Source of the DNA: Talpa occidentalis
Lineage: Eukaryota; Chordata; Mammalia; Eulipotyphla; Talpidae
Direction of reading: 5' to 3'
Length of the DNA: 64,000 nt
NCBI RefSeq assembly: GCF_014898055.3
Contig: NW_023600993.1
Location: 13,246,714-13,310,713, forward strand
Made by a program: the position numbers and the translations under genes. The notes below the pieces were generated by a model, which worked only from the letters and a program-made list of their open reading frames with translations, did not search any database and was not told the DNA's origin. Below are positions 61,065 to 64,000 of this stretch, in pieces (the first letter of the stretch is position 1; every line of letters begins with the position of its first letter).

Positions 61065-62282
61065 GGAATAAGCGATGGAAGCCAGGGACATGTGATTAGA
61101 AATGGAGCATCAAAGCAAGATGAAGGGGAATAAAATCTAAAACTCAGAAGATGTGACTACAGTTCTTTCACCTAAGAACAAAATCATTGACAAGTTCCTT
61201 CTGCAATTATCTGTGTTCATGGGATGAAATAAAATTCAGCGAATTGTCCAAAATCAGACATAAGATACTTACATGAAATCACAGACTTGCTGATTCTGAA
61301 AGCAGCATTTTTCTAGTTGAGATGTAAGTTTCAAAACAAAATAAAGCAGCTGTCTGGAGATAGGAGCGCACACCGTGTTAATCGAGCAGCAGTCCTCCTG
61401 GCCTGTCTGTCCACAGAGAAGCTGGCCTTGGGCTCACGTGGGGAGTTCCTTTCAGAACAAAGCTCCCCTACAAAAGGCATTTCTGGGTTCGTTCCAGCTT
61501 AGGAAAACAAATGTAAAATTTTACTTAGTTGAAACTTTCTGCTTTTCATCTACTGAGTCCTGTATTAAAACCTTATATGGGAGCGGAACAAATTTATGAA
61601 ATGGATTTCTGGGCTATGTTAAATCCATAGATTTTCCTAATGCATTAGTTTTAGAAATTTAGGAGGTGCTGGTAACTGGACACTAATATAAAATCCATTA
61701 GCAACAACTACATAAAAGCATCGTGCGTGTGACACATAATCTGAGCGTCCATTTGAATAGTCGCTGCAGCGGGACGACCGCTCGCTGTGCCGAGACTCAC
61801 GCCTGCGCAGGTAACAGGCGCCTGCACTAGTGCAAATAGTGCAATGGAGCTGTCCCTCAGAGGGCCTCGCATTCCTCATACCGACACTTTTGTGTAACGT
61901 ATACAGAGAACGAGATCACAGAAGGCAGTTTTTCCCTTTGCCTCACATCTTGACGTTCCTCCCTACTTACCTGCCTTTGCCTAGTCCGAGATGCTTATTC
62001 TAGTAGTTTCACATCAAATACAATTTCTTTTTTAATAGTATATGTATCAGTGAGAACCAGTAAATTGTTTATTGTTCCCATTTTAAAATACATAATGTTC
62101 TCAAGCAGGCTTTTTTTAGAAAAAGGATTTTGAGTGAATGTCACAGTGGAGGTGATACTGCTGCACAGTTGATAGTGCCTGTCGGGAGTCACTAAATCTC
62201 CTGGTTTGTACTACCTTCTGGTAAGAATTCCTTTCTTCTGCTCTACTTGTGCTATTGCAGCTCATATGTCCAGGCCTGTCGT

Positions 62283-62510
62283 GGTATTGTGGAGAAAGCA
62301 GAAGCCTTGAGGTCAAACAGAATACCAGCCCTATCATTCATTACAATTCCGCTAAGCCCGGATGACCTGGGGGAAGTTGCTTATTAAGTCTCAGGTCTTC
62401 AGTGTTCACATCTGCAAAACTATGTCATAAATACCCACTCCACATGAACTGGTGAACATTAAATGAAATAGAAAGCACCATGAACTTACACCTGATGCAG
62501 AGGAGGTGTT
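62283..62510 (-). mobile_element. MIR SINE fragment, antisense, decayed
   Basis: GAAGCCTTGAGGTCAAACAGAATACC, GATGACCTGGGGGAAGTTGCTTATTAAG, CATCTGCAAAACTATGTCATAAATACCCACTCC and GGTGAACATTAAATGAAAT are in the order of antisense MIR. Confidence 0.6.
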
Positions 62511-62514
62511 GAAA

Positions 62515-64000
62515 TTACTTTCATCTTGATTCATTCAGTCAACACTTGTGCTATTTATAACCTCAGCTTGTTATTAAAGCTGCAGGCCCAGACAGAAATC
62601 GGTTCCTGCAAAATCTAGTGCCGCCCCATGTAATCCCTGCTGTGTCCTCAGGCCACGTGCTCTCCATTTGATTGTAAGTGTCTAGTGTGTGACTGCGAGA
62701 TACCCGCCAGCTGGACAGGCAGGTAGAAGGCCCATTGCTTGCCCCTGTCCCCTAACCTGCTGGACTCTTTACCTGGGGCTCGGGTCAGGGCTCACAGCCC
62801 AGAGAGCTTCCTCAAGAACACCTAGAGGAGCTCTTCTGCTCAAAGAGAATTCATGCAGATACTGGAGCTGAGGATTAATGAGCTCACACTGCGAACAAGA
62901 ACTATGAGCTGTCTACTGTGCACGCATTACAAGATGAATCCTAGTGATGAACACATATCCTAAAACTATGAAAAGGTATAAACTGCCAGTTCCTCCTCCC
63001 AAAAGTAAGTGGTGAAAACATTTAGTAACAGGTGTAAACAAGTGAGTCACCTCTGCTGTGGTCTGGATGTGTTTTCTTCTTCCTTGTCTTAAGTTCACTG
63101 AGTGTGCCCCGCATGCCCACCCTCTCCTAGGCGGGCTCCCTCCGGGATTCCCCTGCACTGTGGCCTGCACACACCTGTTGCTGTTTACTTCCAGGCCTGG
63201 AAGGAATGGCTTTTCACTGTGCCTGCATCCTCCATCCTGGTGTATTAGCCTTCAGATTTTATAAACCACTCAGTGGTGGGGAGTGGGGAGCACATAACTC
63301 CCTTCATCAGGAGAACTTCCATACTGAAGTCCAAGCCACAAGTGGACCCTTCTGTGGCTGTGGGCATGGAGGCCAGTACAGCACAATTAAATAGGCCACC
63401 AAACTGCCGTGGCTTAGGTATCTCTCATGGGGTTGCACCCGATAGCGTGAGGGCTACAACAGCAATGGCACGTTGTATTGTGATGGTTGTCTGCTTAGAG
63501 TACCAGGTGAGAAGCTATTCCTTATTCCATTCTCAGTGCCTGTCTCAGGGTGCTCCTTACAGGCATTCAGTAAGTGACTGTCTCAAGAACAAGTGGAGGA
63601 GCCTCCACCTATCTATTTTGGAGCACGAGAGGCTGGCGAGCCTTCCCTGGGCCCTGGAGATAGAGGTGCATGTCTTGATCCTTGTGTGTATCCAATAACC
63701 GACAGGTGCAAACCAGCTTTACCTCTGCTGATACTTTAACTTAGAAGATGCTTCTGAGAATAATGACTTGATTTGTTTCTCAGATTTATCACACCAGGCT
63801 TTTCAGGCAAAACTAAAATTGGCAATGGGTGTCTGAACTGTTGCCAGCGAGCATACGTCAGGAAGACACATTCAGCTAATTTTGGGCCAGAAAATGCTGT
63901 GCCAGACCCCCTGGATAAATGGGGAGTCAACTGTGACGTCCACCCTTTGTGTTACCAGGTCCTGGGGTCTTGAGTCTCCAAGAAATAGAAATCGTGAAGA
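62515..64000. other. Intron sequence to the window end, no feature recognised
   Basis: Several short open frames (for example 63273-63698, +) show no recognisable protein motif. No match to the missing PLCL2 C-terminal exons. Confidence 0.5.

Larger units (their letters stand above)
57260..62280. other. Intron sequence, few features
   Basis: Apart from the weak LINE-like block and the GCA/GT microsatellite, I recognise nothing. Open frames are short and without domains. Confidence 0.5.
42224..64000 (+). other. PLCL2: PLCL2 intron downstream of the 204-bp exon (partial)
   Basis: No exon matching the remaining PLCL2 C terminus (MIQSLKAL..., WNITILK) was found by eye on the + strand. The block therefore reads as the 5' part of the next intron. 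Its SINE density (two copies in 21.8 kb) is lower than upstream of the large exon (11 copies in 37 kb). Confidence 0.75.

Noticed and set aside
42224..64000. Search for remaining PLCL2 C-terminal exons
   Set aside because: No stretch encoding the expected MIQSLKAL, WNITILK or similar segments after an AG was found, so none is reported; a very diverged or short exon could have been missed by eye.

Overview
This is a window of placental-mammal nuclear DNA, almost all of it intron. It holds two coding exons of one recognisable gene, PLCL2 (phospholipase C-like 2, also called PRIP-2), on the + strand. The evidence for a mammal is the near-complete match of the exons to known PLCL2 protein, GT-AG splice sites, and a landscape of MIR, LINE-1, LINE-2 and hAT fossils. 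A lineage-specific tRNA-derived SINE is present in 13 copies. No Alu, rodent B1/B2, carnivore CAN-SINE, cetacean CHR-1, pig PRE-1, equine ERE or camelid-type SINE was recognised. I therefore suggest a laurasiatherian-like mammal but do not name the species.

Layout: 1-37163 is the 3' part of the intron before the large exon (intron 1 by human numbering); exon 1 is not in the window. The exon at 37164-39650 is 2487 bp (829 codons) and encodes the PP1-binding motif, PH domain, EF-hand-like region, pseudo-catalytic X and Y boxes and C2 domain. A 2369-bp intron follows. The next exon is 42020-42223 (204 bp, 68 codons). From 42224 to the end is the next intron; the last ~121 residues expected for PLCL2 were not found and must lie downstream. 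Both exons start and end in phase 0.

Repeats: 12 longer SINE copies and one head-only copy, nearly all with clear target-site duplications, fall into two subfamilies and carry T+ type tails (AATAAA units followed by TCTTT). Older layers include an antisense L1 ORF2 fragment (about 4800-5860), L1 3' ends (3395-3905, 45900-46215), a LINE-2 block with an L1 fragment nested in it (25700-27255), other LINE-2 pieces, five MIRs, two hAT-like elements and two copies of an older repeat. Microsatellites include a striking (CT)32(GT)16(GA)18 array at 9561-9692.

I found no second gene, RNA gene, CRISPR array or new multi-gene system. The points most worth a second look are the unassigned SINE family and its head-only derivative, the compound microsatellite, a local ~90-bp intronic duplication, the downstream ATG placed just after the PP1 motif, and the single visible active-site substitution in the X box.
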